A DNA stretch of 64,000 bases. Origin: Sphingomonas jinjuensis. GTDB taxonomy: Bacteria; Pseudomonadota; Alphaproteobacteria; Sphingomonadales; Sphingomonadaceae. Position 1 is the stretch's first letter, and each line of letters begins with the position of its first letter. A program made the position numbers and the translations under genes. The notes under the pieces were generated by a model. That model saw only the letters and a program-made list of their open reading frames with translations, was not told the origin of the DNA and ran no database searches. Positions 38,134-47,450 of the stretch are shown here, one piece after another. The stretch is from the NCBI RefSeq assembly GCF_014197105.1, contig NZ_JACIEV010000011.1, positions 1 to 64,000 of the forward strand, read 5' to 3'.

Positions 38134-38513
38134 CCCATCTGGCTCATGTCCATCGTCGGCATCATGTTCTCGTTCATGTGGTACATCACCCACAGCGATC
38201 CCGACAGCGCGATCACCACGATCACCACGGTGAAGATCAGCGCCATGATCGACCAGCCCCCTTCCGCCTTTCGGTTCATGTGGAGGAAGAAGATCATGTG
38301 GACGATCATCTGCGCCGCGGCGAACAGCATGATGGTCATCGCGATCGCCTGCTTGCCGATCGGCTGGGTCATGACCAGCCAGAACGGGATGGCGGTCATC
38401 ACGACCGACAGCAGGAAGCCGATCCAATATTCCTTGCGCGATCCGTGGGCGCCCTCGTCGTGATGCCCGTGATCGTCGTGGTGGCCGTGGCCGTGGTCGG
38501 TCGGAGCGCTCAT
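38130..38513 (-). CDS. cyoD: Cytochrome bo3 quinol oxidase subunit IV
   Basis: A 127-residue subunit with a His/Asp-rich leader ([20 protein letters not shown]) and three membrane helices (YWIGFLLSVVMTAIPFWLVM; AIAMTIMLFAAAQMIVHMIF; IMALIFTVVIVVIALSGSLW). The FFLHMN motif between helices is typical of CyoD. The ATG overlaps the cyoC stop by 4 bases. Confidence 0.92.
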   Translation of the reverse strand: MSAPTDHGHGHHDDHGHHDEGAHGSRKEYWIGFLLSVVMTAIPFWLVMTQPIGKQAIAMTIMLFAAAQMIVHMIFFLHMNRKAEGGWSIMALIFTVVIVVIALSGSLWVMYHMNENMMPTMDMSQMG

Positions 38514-39130
38514 CGCAGCATGCCCATCAGATAGACGAAGGTGAAGACGCCGATCCAGATGACGTCGAGGAAGTGCCAGAACAGGCTGAGGCACATCAGC
38601 CGCCGGCGGTTGGCCGGAATCAGCCCGCGCTTCTGCACCTGCACCACCAGCGTCACCAGCCAGACGATGCCGAAGGTGACGTGAAGCCCGTGGGTGCCGA
38701 CCAGCGTGAAGAACGACGATAGGAACGCGCTGGTCCAGGGGCCGGCGCCCTCGTGGATCAGGTGGTTGAACTCGTAGAGCTCGATGCCAAGGAAGGCGAG
38801 GCCGAACACCGCGGTGACCAGCAGCCACGCCTGCGTGGCGCCCTTCTTGCCGTCGACCATCGCCAGCATCGCGAAGCCGTAGGTGATCGACGAGAACAGC
38901 AGCATCGCCGTGTTCACCGCGACCAGCGGCAGGTCGAACAGCTCGCGCGGGGTCGGCCCGCCGGCATAGCTAGTGCCGAGGACGCCGTACGTCGCGAACA
39001 GCATCGCGAAGATCAGGCAGTCGCTCATCAGGTAGATCCAGAAGCCGAGCATGGTGCTCGACCCCTCCGGATGATGCGGCTCTTCCGCCAGGTGGAAGTC
39101 GTCGATGGTATAGGCGGCGGGCTGGCTCAC
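38510..39130 (-). CDS. cyoC: Cytochrome bo3 quinol oxidase subunit III
   Basis: A 206-residue subunit with five membrane helices: [89 protein letters not shown]. The GTG start lies in a GTGA overlap with the cyoB stop. Length matches CyoC. Confidence 0.93.
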   Translation of the reverse strand: MSQPAAYTIDDFHLAEEPHHPEGSSTMLGFWIYLMSDCLIFAMLFATYGVLGTSYAGGPTPRELFDLPLVAVNTAMLLFSSITYGFAMLAMVDGKKGATQAWLLVTAVFGLAFLGIELYEFNHLIHEGAGPWTSAFLSSFFTLVGTHGLHVTFGIVWLVTLVVQVQKRGLIPANRRRLMCLSLFWHFLDVIWIGVFTFVYLMGMLR

Positions 39131-41136
39131 AGGGCGGCTCCGGCAAGGGCGGCGGTGCGCTTTTCCTCGGTGACGGTGACGGTCGCCGCCGGGATGTGGA
39201 AATCGCGCGCATAGTTGAAGCTGTGGCCGATCGCGACCGCGACCAGCGCGAAGAACGACACCGCCACCAGCCACCAGACGTACCAGATCATGCCGACGCC
39301 GATGCCGACGCTCAGCCCCGCCAGGATCACGCCGGCGCCGGTGTTGCTGGGCATGTGAATGTCGCGATAGCCGGTGACCGGACGCTCGTACCCGCGCAGC
39401 TTCATGTCCGCCCAGGCGTCGTTGTCGTGGACGACCGGGGTGAACGCGAAGTTATAGTCGGGCGGCGGCGACGAGGTGGCCCATTCCAGCGTGCGTCCGT
39501 TCCATGGATCGCCGGTGACGTCACGCAGCTTCTCGCGGTCGCGGATGCTCACCGCGAACTGGATCAGCATCGCGGCGATACCGAGCGCGATCAGGAGCGC
39601 GCCGAAGCCTGCGATGATGAACCAGATCTGGAACGACGGATCGTCGAAGGTGCGCAGGCGACGCGTCACGCCCATCAGGCCGAGCACGTAGAGCGGCATG
39701 AAGGCGAAGTAGAAGCCCGACACCCACAGCCAGAACGACCGCTTGCCCCACACCGTATCGAGCTTGAAGCCGAACGCCTTGGGCCACCAGTAGTTGATCG
39801 CTGCGAACGCGCCGAACAGCACCCCGCCGATAATGACGTTGTGGAAATGCGCCACCAGGAACAGCGAGTTGTGGAGAACGAAGTCCGCCGGCGGCACCGC
39901 CAGCAGCACGCCCGTCATCCCACCCAGCGTGAAGGTAATCATGAACGCGATCGCCCACATCATCGGCAGCTCGAAGCGGACCCGGCCGCGATACATGGTG
40001 AACAGCCAGTTGAAGATCTTGGCGCCCGTCGGGATCGAGATGATCATCGTCGTGATACCGAAGAAGCTGTTGACGCTGGCGCCCGACCCCATCGTGAAGA
40101 AGTGGTGCAGCCAGACCAGGTACGCCAGGATGGTGATGACCAGCGTCGCGTAGATCATCGACGTATAGCCGAACAGGCGCTTGCCCGAGAAGGTCGAGAC
40201 GACTTCGCTGAACACGCCGAACATCGGCAGGATCAGGATGTACACCTCGGGGTGGCCCCAGATCCAGATCAGGTTCACGTACATCATCGGGTTGCCGCCG
40301 AGCGTGTTCGTGAAGAAGGCGGTGTCGACGTAGCGGTCGAGGCTGAGTAGCGCGAGCACCGCGGTCAGCACCGGGAAGGCGGCGACGATCAGCACGTTGG
40401 TGCACAGCGCGGTCCAGCAGAAGACCGGCATCTTCATCATCGTCATGCCCGGCGCGCGCATCTTGACGATCGTCGCGATCAGATTGACCCCCGACAGCAA
40501 GGTGCCGACGCCCGCCACCTGCAGCGCCCAGATATAATAGTCGACGCCGACCCCCGGGCTCGCCGCGATCCCCGACAGCGGCGGCATCGCCAGCCAGCCG
40601 GTCTGCGCAAACTCGCCGACGAACAGGCTCATCATGATGATGACGGCGCCACCGGCGGTCATCCAGAAGCTGAAGTTGTTGAGGAACGGGAACGACACGT
40701 CGCGCGCGCCGATCTGCAGCGGGACGATGTAATTCATCAGCCCGGTCACGATCGGCATCGCGACGAAGAAGATCATGATGACGCCGTGTGCGGTGAACAC
40801 CTGGTCATAGTGGTGCGCGTTCAGATATCCTTCGGATCCGCCGAACGCCATCGCCTGCTGAAGCCGCATCATGATCGCGTCGGAAAAGCCGCGCAGCAGC
40901 ATGACGATGCCCAGGATCATGTACATGATCCCGATCTTCTTGTGGTCGACCGACGTGAACCATTCGGTCCAAAGATAGCCCCACAGCTTGAACTTGGTGA
41001 TCACCGCCAGCAGCACGACGCCGCCGAACGCGACCATCGCGAAGGTGCCGACGACGATCGGTTCGTGCAGCGGCAGCGATTCGATCGTGAAGCGCCCGAA
41101 AATCGGGCTGAGGGCGGGGGAAGTGACTGTCTGCAT
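39127..41136 (-). CDS. cyoB: Cytochrome bo3 quinol oxidase subunit I
   Basis: A 669-residue catalytic subunit. Diagnostic sites: [17 protein letters not shown] (low-spin heme His), [18 protein letters not shown] (Cu-B His and cross-linked Tyr), [12 protein letters not shown] (two Cu-B His) and [14 protein letters not shown] (heme ligands). About 14 membrane helices, and length like E. coli CyoB. It reduces O2 to water with electrons from ubiquinol and pumps protons. Start ATG is at the onset of homology; upstream reading overlaps cyoA. Confidence 0.95.
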   Translation of the reverse strand: MQTVTSPALSPIFGRFTIESLPLHEPIVVGTFAMVAFGGVVLLAVITKFKLWGYLWTEWFTSVDHKKIGIMYMILGIVMLLRGFSDAIMMRLQQAMAFGGSEGYLNAHHYDQVFTAHGVIMIFFVAMPIVTGLMNYIVPLQIGARDVSFPFLNNFSFWMTAGGAVIIMMSLFVGEFAQTGWLAMPPLSGIAASPGVGVDYYIWALQVAGVGTLLSGVNLIATIVKMRAPGMTMMKMPVFCWTALCTNVLIVAAFPVLTAVLALLSLDRYVDTAFFTNTLGGNPMMYVNLIWIWGHPEVYILILPMFGVFSEVVSTFSGKRLFGYTSMIYATLVITILAYLVWLHHFFTMGSGASVNSFFGITTMIISIPTGAKIFNWLFTMYRGRVRFELPMMWAIAFMITFTLGGMTGVLLAVPPADFVLHNSLFLVAHFHNVIIGGVLFGAFAAINYWWPKAFGFKLDTVWGKRSFWLWVSGFYFAFMPLYVLGLMGVTRRLRTFDDPSFQIWFIIAGFGALLIALGIAAMLIQFAVSIRDREKLRDVTGDPWNGRTLEWATSSPPPDYNFAFTPVVHDNDAWADMKLRGYERPVTGYRDIHMPSNTGAGVILAGLSVGIGVGMIWYVWWLVAVSFFALVAVAIGHSFNYARDFHIPAATVTVTEEKRTAALAGAAL

Positions 41137-41147
41137 GGTCGTGCCGA

Positions 41148-42209
41148 TCACATGGTCGTCGGGTTGGACGGGGACGCGTTGCTGCGCTGCTGGATGTCGC
41201 GAGGATTTTTGGGCGGCGCCTCGCCCGCGTCGCCGCCGGTCAGCGGCGAATGCGGCTGCGGTTTCGCGGCCATGCCCGGCATCGTCTTCATCGCCGCGGG
41301 ATCGCCCGCGTCGCGGCGCATCATCTGGTTCATGCACGTCGTGCCGGGTCGCACGCACTGGTTGACGACGGCATCGAACAGACCCGGATCGGCCGACGCG
41401 AAGCGCATCACCGGCACCTTCTCGCTCGGCTTCTCCAGCTGCAGATAGGTCGCTCGGTTCAGCGCCCCCTGCCCGGCCTTGTTGCGGGCGACCCAGTCGG
41501 CGAAGCCGCGGTCGTCCATGCCGTAGAAGCGGAAGCGCATGCCCGAGAAGCCGGCGCCGCTGTAGTTGGCCGAGAAGCCTGCGTAATCGCCCTGCTTGTT
41601 GATGACGGCGTGAAGCTTCGTCTCCATCGACGGCATCGTGTAGATCATGCCCGCCAGCGTCGGCACGTAGAACGCGTTCATCACGCTCGACGAGGTCAGG
41701 CGGAACCGGATCGGCCTGTCAACCGGCGCTGCCAGTTCGTTGACCGTCGCGAAGCCATATTCCGGGTAGATGAACAGCCACTTCCAATCGAGCGCGACGA
41801 CCTGCACTTCGAGCGGCTTGACGCCGGACGCGACCGGCCGGTGTTTGGCGATCCGCTCGATCGGGCGATAGGGATCGAGCAGGTGGGTGCCCGTCCACGT
41901 CACGGCGCCAAGGCAGATCACGATCAGCAGCGGTGCCGACCAGATCACCAGCTCCAGCGCGGTCGAATGGTCCCAGTCGGGATCATAGGCCGCGTCCTGG
42001 TTGCTCGCGCGGTACTTCCACGCGAAGATGCCGACCAGCGCGATCACCGGGATCACGATCAGCAGCATCAGGGCGGTGGCGAAGATGACGAGGTTGCGCT
42101 GTTGAAGCGCGACGTCGCCCATGGGGTTCATGACCACCATGTCGCAGCCGGCGAGCAGGGCCAGCGGCAGCACCGCGGCGCTGCGCAAGAGGGTTAGCGG
42201 ACGAGCCAT
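41148..42209 (-). CDS. cyoA: Cytochrome bo3 quinol oxidase subunit II
   Basis: A 353-residue lipoprotein: signal [20 protein letters not shown] with lipobox LAGC, two membrane helices ([40 protein letters not shown]) and a cupredoxin-like domain with [20 protein letters not shown]. It lacks the CuA His/Cys set, as expected of a quinol rather than a cytochrome c oxidase. The C-terminal 60 residues (Met/Pro-rich) are longer than in E. coli. First gene of the seven-gene operon. Confidence 0.94.
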   Translation of the reverse strand: MARPLTLLRSAAVLPLALLAGCDMVVMNPMGDVALQQRNLVIFATALMLLIVIPVIALVGIFAWKYRASNQDAAYDPDWDHSTALELVIWSAPLLIVICLGAVTWTGTHLLDPYRPIERIAKHRPVASGVKPLEVQVVALDWKWLFIYPEYGFATVNELAAPVDRPIRFRLTSSSVMNAFYVPTLAGMIYTMPSMETKLHAVINKQGDYAGFSANYSGAGFSGMRFRFYGMDDRGFADWVARNKAGQGALNRATYLQLEKPSEKVPVMRFASADPGLFDAVVNQCVRPGTTCMNQMMRRDAGDPAAMKTMPGMAAKPQPHSPLTGGDAGEAPPKNPRDIQQRSNASPSNPTTM

Positions 42210-42244
42210 GGATCGGGCGCTACGCCTCGATGCTGCACTGCGAC

Positions 42245-42263
42245 ATTGGACATTTTGTCCAAT
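42245..42263 (+). promoter_or_regulatory. Inverted repeat between cyoA and the MFS gene, candidate operator
   Basis: ATTGGACA-TTT-TGTCCAAT, perfect 8-base arms, 36 bases before the cyoA start and 72 before the MFS start. It is well placed to overlap the oxidase promoter. The half-site with flank (TTTTGTCCAAT) recurs at 6480-6490, upstream of a PEPxxWA gene. Confidence 0.5.
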
Positions 42264-42334
42264 CGCGCAGGTCGGGCATCATCGGGCATGAGGCGCACAA
42301 TAAGACCGGCATGTCGGTCGACAGGACGAGGCCC

Positions 42335-43663
42335 ATGACCGCGCAGACTGCATCCCATACGGCCGAGCGAGACGCCCGCGCGATCAACACGCGGCGCGAC
42401 CATGGCCACGTCGCCCCCGGCGAGATCGCGATCGGCGTCGTCATCGGTCGCACGTCAGAGTTCTTCGACTTCTTCGTCTACGCGATCGCCTCGGTGCTCG
42501 TGTTCCCGCGGCTGGTGTTCCCCTATGTCGACCAGCTGACCGGCACCTTCTATTCCTTCGCGATCTTCGCGCTCGCCTTCGTCGCGCGGCCGATCGGGTC
42601 GCTGGTGTTCCTCGGCATCGACGCCTCGCTGGGGCGCGGCACCAAGCTGACGATCGCGCTGTTCCTGCTCGGCGGATCGACCGCCGCGGTCGCGTTCCTG
42701 CCGGGGTACGAGACGATCGGCGTCTGGTCGGCGATCCTGCTCGCCGTCTTCCGCATCGGCCAGGGGATCGCGCTCGGCGGCCAGTGGGACGGCCTGTCGT
42801 CGCTGCTCGCGCTCAACGCGCCCGAGAACAAGCGCGGCTGGTACGCGATGATCCCGCAGCTCGGCGCCCCGCTCGGCCTGATCGTCGCCAGCGCGCTGTT
42901 CGCCTTCTTCGTCACCACGCTGTCCGATGCCGATTTCCTCAGCTGGGGCTGGCGCTACCCGTTCTTCGTCGCCTTCGCGATCAACGTCGTCGCGCTGTTC
43001 GCGCGGCTGCGGATGGTGTCGACGCCCGAATATACCGCGCTGTTCGAGACCAAGGAGCTGGAGCCGTCGCGCGTCATCGACACGGTGCGCAGCGACTGGC
43101 GCAATATCGTCATCGGCGCCTTCGCCCCGCTGGCCAGCTTCGCGCTGTTCCACATGGTCACCGTCTTCCCGCTGTCGTGGGTCGTGCTGTTCACGCAGGA
43201 GGGCGCGGCGCGCTTCCTGGGGATCGAGATCATCGGCGGCGTCGTCGGCACCGCCTCGGTCGTCGCGTCGGGCTATCTCGCCGACCGCATCGGCCGCCGT
43301 TACCTGCTCGGTGCCTCAGCGGCGGGCATCGCGGCGTTCAGCGGCTTCGCGCCGCAACTGCTCAACGGCGGCGCGACGGGTGAGATCGTGTTCATGGTCG
43401 CCGGCTTCATCCTGCTCGGCATCGCGTTCGGCCAGTCGTCGGGCGCCGTCGCCGCCAACTTCGCCACCGCTCGCCGATACACCGGCGCAGCGCTGACGTC
43501 GGACCTCGCCTGGCTGGTCGGCGCCGGCTTCGCGCCGCTGGTGGCGCTGATCCTCGCGAGCAACTTCGGCCTGCTGGCGGCGGGCGGCTATCTGCTGTCG
43601 GGCGCGCTCGGCACGCTGATCGCGCTTGGGGTGAACAAGGAACTGGCGCGCAGGCTGTCGTAA
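42335..43663 (+). CDS. MFS transporter, metabolite:H+ symporter type
   Basis: A 442-residue protein with twelve membrane segments and the MHS-type opening GEIAIGVVIGRTSEFFDFFV, YAIASVLVFP, then GSLVFLGIDASLGRGTKLTI and LADRIGRRYLLGASAAGIAA (the cytoplasmic loop motif). The family moves organic acids, betaines or shikimate-like compounds with protons. ATG 42335 is preceded by AGGACGAGG; GTG/ATG starts upstream would run through the operator-like palindrome. Divergent from cyoA. Confidence 0.88.
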   Translation: MTAQTASHTAERDARAINTRRDHGHVAPGEIAIGVVIGRTSEFFDFFVYAIASVLVFPRLVFPYVDQLTGTFYSFAIFALAFVARPIGSLVFLGIDASLGRGTKLTIALFLLGGSTAAVAFLPGYETIGVWSAILLAVFRIGQGIALGGQWDGLSSLLALNAPENKRGWYAMIPQLGAPLGLIVASALFAFFVTTLSDADFLSWGWRYPFFVAFAINVVALFARLRMVSTPEYTALFETKELEPSRVIDTVRSDWRNIVIGAFAPLASFALFHMVTVFPLSWVVLFTQEGAARFLGIEIIGGVVGTASVVASGYLADRIGRRYLLGASAAGIAAFSGFAPQLLNGGATGEIVFMVAGFILLGIAFGQSSGAVAANFATARRYTGAALTSDLAWLVGAGFAPLVALILASNFGLLAAGGYLLSGALGTLIALGVNKELARRLS

Positions 43664-43673
43664 GCCTTACGTA

Positions 43674-43799
43674 ATCCTCCCCCGCCAGGGGGAGGTGGCG
43701 GCGAAGCCGACGGAGGGGGAGGTAAGCCACAGAGGCCGTTGGCCGTCCTCCCCCTCCGTCACGCCTGCGGCGTGCCACCTCCCCCTGGCGGGGGAGGAT
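43674..43799. repeat. Long inverted repeat (CCTCCCCC-type, 126 bases)
   Basis: The left half ATCCTCCCCCGCCAGGGGGA, GGTGGC and GACGGAGGGGGAGG is mirrored by the right half CCTCCCCCTCCGTC, GCCACC and TCCCCCTGGCGGGGGAGGAT. It can fold into one long hairpin with inner stems. The same family occurs at 53.7 kb. It lies between convergent genes and may act as a bidirectional terminator. Confidence 0.9.
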
Positions 43800-43806
43800 C
43801 GAGATA

Positions 43807-44880
43807 CTACCCGAACCGCGCCGGCGTATAATTTGCCGGGTCCAGCGTCGCCGGCGGCTCGGTCCCCAGGATCACCGCCGCGCCCAGCAGCGCCGCCGCC
43901 GGCGCGGTCTGGATGCCGAACCCACCCTGCCCCGCGAACCAGAAGAACCCCGGCGCGCGCGCGTCGAAGCCGTACACCGGCAGCCGATCGGGTGCGAAAC
44001 TGCGCAGGCCGGCCCAGCGCCGCTCGACCGCCGCGATCCGCCAGTCGACCACCTGCTCCAGCCGATCGATCGCGATCGCGACGTCCAGCTCCTCGGGCGC
44101 AGCATCGCACGGATCGGTCGGCGTCTCGTCGTGCGGGCTCAGCCACAGCTTCCCGCCCGCCTCGGGCTTGAAATAGAAGCGCCCGTTGATGTCGGCGACG
44201 TGCGGCACCGTCTCGGGCACCGGCGGATCGATCCGCAGCTGCACGAGCGTGCGGCGATAGGGCTGGATCCCCAGCGGCCGTACCCCGCAGCGGCTCGCCA
44301 CCGGATCGGCCCAGGCGCCTGCCGCATCGACCAACACCGGCGCCGCAAAGCGCCCCGCCGCCGTCTCGACCTGCCACTGCCCGTCGCGCCGCTCGCCCCG
44401 CTGCACCTCGGCGCCGGTGCGAAACTCCGCCCCCGCCCGCTTCGCCCGCGCGATACAGTCGGCGTGGAGCCCGGCGACATCGATGTACGCGCAGCTCGGC
44501 TCGGCGACGCCCACCGTCCAGTCCGATCGCAGGCCCGGCACCTCGGCCGCCGGATCAACGCGGTGAAGGTCGACCCCCGATCCCGCGAACGAGGCGACGA
44601 AGGCGTCAGCCTTCGCCTCGTCCTCCGCGCGCCCGACATGGAGTGAACCCAGCGGTTGCAGGAAGCCGCCGTCGCGCAATGGCCCGCCCGACACCGAGGT
44701 CAACGGCTGGATCGCCGGCCCGCCATAGGTTTCCGACCAGAAGGCCGCGGACCGCCCGGTCGCGTGATAGCCGGCGACGTCCTCGCCCTCCAGCACCAGC
44801 ACGCGCGCATGCGGTGCCAGTTCGGCGGCTAGGCTGGCACCGGCGATGCCGGCCCCGGTGATGATGATGTCGTACGTCAT
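43807..44880 (-). CDS. FAD-dependent DAO-family oxidoreductase
   Basis: A 357-residue flavoprotein: N-terminal Rossmann motif YDIIITGAGIAGASLAAELA, then VLVLEGEDVAGYHATGRSAA (the 'G.S..N.G' equivalent), and C-terminal FFWFAGQGGFGIQTAPAAAL. The layout resembles D-arginine dehydrogenase or related glycine/D-amino-acid oxidases. The substrate is not determined by sequence. Its ATG overlaps the stop of the hydrolase gene upstream by 4 bases, so the two are one unit. Confidence 0.87.
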   Translation of the reverse strand: MTYDIIITGAGIAGASLAAELAPHARVLVLEGEDVAGYHATGRSAAFWSETYGGPAIQPLTSVSGGPLRDGGFLQPLGSLHVGRAEDEAKADAFVASFAGSGVDLHRVDPAAEVPGLRSDWTVGVAEPSCAYIDVAGLHADCIARAKRAGAEFRTGAEVQRGERRDGQWQVETAAGRFAAPVLVDAAGAWADPVASRCGVRPLGIQPYRRTLVQLRIDPPVPETVPHVADINGRFYFKPEAGGKLWLSPHDETPTDPCDAAPEELDVAIAIDRLEQVVDWRIAAVERRWAGLRSFAPDRLPVYGFDARAPGFFWFAGQGGFGIQTAPAAALLGAAVILGTEPPATLDPANYTPARFG

Positions 44881-45839
44881 TCGGTGACAGGCGCCTTGGC
44901 GTCGAGGAAAGCGTCGATCGCGGCGAACGCGCGGTCACGCACGGCGTCGCGCTCGCGCAGGATTTCGTGCGCCGACTCGGGCCCGAACCGGACCAGCTCG
45001 GCATCGGGCAGGCGTGTGGCGACGCGGATCGCGGCGCGCGCATCGACCAGCCGGTCGCGATCGGCAACCAGCATCAGCGTCGGCACCCTGAGGGTCGCCA
45101 GCCGCGGGTCGGCCTCCAGCGCCAGCGTGCCCGCAAACGCCTGCGCCAGCCAGCTCCAGCTCGGCGGCCCCAGCCGCAGCGTCGGCTCGGCATCGTGCCA
45201 CCACAGCTCGTCGGCATAGCGCGCCGCGTCGCCGGTCAGCAGCGCCGCGCGATTCGCCAGCCCACCGGGCCGCTCGTTGGTCTTCCACGCCGCGCGCGCC
45301 GGATCGCCGCGCGCCGCCATCCAGCGCGCGATCGCCGCACCGAATCGCGCGCCCATCGGCGCCTTCAGCCCCAGCATGGGCGCGACGAGGATCGCCGCGT
45401 CGGGCGTCACCGCGCCCTCCGCCATCGCCCGCAACGCCAGATAGCCGCCCATCGAATGCCCCAGCAGCACCGCCGGCCCCGTGCCTTCGCCCCGCCATTG
45501 CGCCCAGAGCGCGGCGAGGTCGGCGATCCACGGCGCGAAGTCGGTCGCATGCCCGACGTTGGCGTCGCGGCTCAGCCGCCCCGATCCGCCCTGCCCGCGC
45601 CAGTCGAACGCCGTCACCTGCCAGCCCAGGCCATGGAAATGCGCGAACGTCTCGAGATATTTCTCGATGAAATCGCCGCGCCCGCCTTGCACCATGATCC
45701 GCCCGCGGGTGCCGGTCGCCGGCCAGTCGAACCGGCGCAGCGGCCAGCCGTCGGGCGTGGTCCAGCGGCTAATCGTCGCCCTGTCCGGCAGACGGCGGCG
45801 CGCCTCGCTCACGTCGCCTGTGGGATCCGATCGAGCCAT
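44877..45839 (-). CDS. Alpha/beta hydrolase, monoacylglycerol-lipase/lysophospholipase-like
   Basis: A 320-residue hydrolase: oxyanion region GTRGRIMVQGGRGDFIEKYL, QVTAFDWRGQGGSGRLSR, nucleophile motif AVLLGHSMGGYLALRAM (Ser), acid in LMLVADRDRLVDARAA and a C-terminal His region (GPESAHEILRE). This matches the Hydrolase_4 (PldB-like) group. Cytoplasmic, without signal peptide. Coupled to the DAO gene. Confidence 0.87.
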   Translation of the reverse strand: MARSDPTGDVSEARRRLPDRATISRWTTPDGWPLRRFDWPATGTRGRIMVQGGRGDFIEKYLETFAHFHGLGWQVTAFDWRGQGGSGRLSRDANVGHATDFAPWIADLAALWAQWRGEGTGPAVLLGHSMGGYLALRAMAEGAVTPDAAILVAPMLGLKAPMGARFGAAIARWMAARGDPARAAWKTNERPGGLANRAALLTGDAARYADELWWHDAEPTLRLGPPSWSWLAQAFAGTLALEADPRLATLRVPTLMLVADRDRLVDARAAIRVATRLPDAELVRFGPESAHEILRERDAVRDRAFAAIDAFLDAKAPVTE

Positions 45840-45892
45840 ATCGATGCCTTGGTTACGGTTTCGAAAGCCATTCCGTCTAGGTCGTTTACCAC

Positions 45893-46375
45893 ATGACGAC
45901 CCATCTTCCCCTCGTCCTGCTCGGCATCCTCGCCCTGCTCGTCGTCTCGGCGGGGATCGAGGATATCCGCACGCGCCAGATCGCGAACTGGAAGAACGCC
46001 GCCATCGCCCTGATGGCGCCGGTCTTTTGGTGGTCGATCGGGCTCAGCCTCTCGCCCGACGTCGCCGGGCAGCTGGCGCTGGCGGCGGCGATGCTGCTGC
46101 TGTTCGGCTTCGCGTTCGCGCGCGGCTGGATGGGCGGCGGCGACGTCAAGATGATCGTCGCCCTCTCGCTGTGGATGCCGGTCGGGCAGTTCATGTCGCT
46201 GCTGATCGTCATGTCGGTTGGCGGCGGCGTGCTGACGGCGGCGATGCTGGTGGTGCACGCGTGGCGGTCCCGCCGCCGCGACGACACCCCGCCGATGGAG
46301 GTGCCGTACGGCGTCGCCATCGCCGTCGCTGCGCTAATTTCCCTGCGCGAACCGATCCTTAATCAATTCTCGTGA
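45893..46375 (+). CDS. cpaA: Prepilin peptidase of the Flp pilus (A24 family)
   Basis: A 160-residue membrane protease with four or five helices and both catalytic Asp motifs: AGIEDIRTRQIANWKN and FARGWMGGGDVKMIVALSLW (GGGD). It lacks the N-methylation domain, as CpaA/TadV does. It cleaves Flp-type prepilins at the inner membrane. First gene of the pilus cluster, 48 bases before cpaB. Confidence 0.9.
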   Translation: MTTHLPLVLLGILALLVVSAGIEDIRTRQIANWKNAAIALMAPVFWWSIGLSLSPDVAGQLALAAAMLLLFGFAFARGWMGGGDVKMIVALSLWMPVGQFMSLLIVMSVGGGVLTAAMLVVHAWRSRRRDDTPPMEVPYGVAIAVAALISLREPILNQFS

Positions 46376-46378
46376 TGC

Positions 46379-46394
46379 TTAAGCCCGGATCAAC
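46379..46394 (+). promoter_or_regulatory. Near-consensus CtrA box upstream of cpaB
   Basis: TTAA-GCCCGGA-TCAAC, differing from TTAA-N7-TTAAC at one position. It lies between the cpaA stop and the cpaB start, 30 bases before the ATG. Control of pilus assembly genes by CtrA is established in Caulobacter. Confidence 0.55.
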
Positions 46395-46423
46395 CACCGG
46401 CGCTTCGAAAGGCCCGATGACCC

Positions 46424-47449
46424 ATGGATAGTCGCAAGCTCGTTCTGCTGGTGGGCGCTTTGTTCGTCGCGGCACTCACCGCCTTCTTCGCCCGGACGCT
46501 GATCGTCGGCGCCGCCGCGCCGCAGGCGGCCGCCGCCGGCCTGCCGGTCGCGCCGCCCGTCGATGGCCCCGAAGTGCTGGTCGCCACCCGCGCCCTGCCC
46601 GTCGGCACCATCCTCGACGCCACCGCGCTGAAGTTTCAGCCCTGGCCCAAGGAGCTGCTCGACGGCGCCTATTATCTGCGCGCCGGCACCGACCTGAAGT
46701 CGTTGCAGGGCACCGTGGTCCGCAACGCGATCACCGCCGGCCAGCCCGTCACCCAGGGCGCGCTGGTCAAGCCTGGCGACCGCGGCTTCCTCGCCGCCGC
46801 GCTCGGGCCGGGGATGCGCGCCATCACCGTGTCGGTCAGCGCGCAGAACGGCGTCGCCGGCTTCGTCTTTCCGGGCGATCGCATCGACCTCGTCCTGACC
46901 CAGTCGGTGTCGGGCGGCGGCGATGGCGCCCCGCTCAAGGTGTCGGAGACGATCCTGCGCAACCTGCGCGTGCTCGCCACCGACCAGCGTACCGACAACC
47001 AGGTCGACGAGAACGGCAAGACCGTGGTCCGCACCTTCTCCAGCGTCACGCTCGAAGCGACGCCGCGGATGGCCGAGCAGATCGCCGTCGGCCAGACGCT
47101 CGGCAACCTGTCGCTGACGCTCCGCCCGCTCGCCGACAGCTCGTCGGAACTCGAAGAGGCGATCGCCTCGGGCGCGGTGAAGGCACCGGGCGACGCGCAG
47201 GGCGAAAAGGCGCTGATGCGCCAGCTCGCCAGCAGCCCGCAGGAGCGCGCCGCCACCTTCGCCACCGGCGCCGACGTCTCGCGCTTCCAGCGCAGCACGG
47301 TGCCCGGCAAGACCCAGGTCGCGGGCGGCGGCCCGGGCATGGCCACCATGGGCAGCGCCGCCGCCACCGGCGTGGCGATCCAAGGACCCGTCGTGCGCGT
47401 CGCGCGCGGCAGCAACGTGACGGCCGTTCCGGTCGGGGGGAAGAACTAA
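46424..47449 (+). CDS. cpaB: Flp pilus assembly protein CpaB (RcpC)
   Basis: A 341-residue protein: membrane anchor LVLLVGALFVAALTAFFART, SAF domain (EVLVATRALPVGTILDATAL, VVRNAITAGQPVTQGALVKP) and the RcpC-type domain GMRAITVSVSAQNGVAGFVF, PGDRIDLVLTQSV. The tail is Gly/Ala-rich. Periplasmic part of the pilus machine, thought to assist the secretin. One base separates its stop from the cpaC start. Confidence 0.93.
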   Translation: MDSRKLVLLVGALFVAALTAFFARTLIVGAAAPQAAAAGLPVAPPVDGPEVLVATRALPVGTILDATALKFQPWPKELLDGAYYLRAGTDLKSLQGTVVRNAITAGQPVTQGALVKPGDRGFLAAALGPGMRAITVSVSAQNGVAGFVFPGDRIDLVLTQSVSGGGDGAPLKVSETILRNLRVLATDQRTDNQVDENGKTVVRTFSSVTLEATPRMAEQIAVGQTLGNLSLTLRPLADSSSELEEAIASGAVKAPGDAQGEKALMRQLASSPQERAATFATGADVSRFQRSTVPGKTQVAGGGPGMATMGSAAATGVAIQGPVVRVARGSNVTAVPVGGKN

Positions 47450-47450
47450 G

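Noticed and set aside
39196..40350. Plus-strand frame of 384 codons over cyoB
   Set aside because: Low-complexity His/Arg/Asp sequence opposite a confidently identified oxidase subunit.
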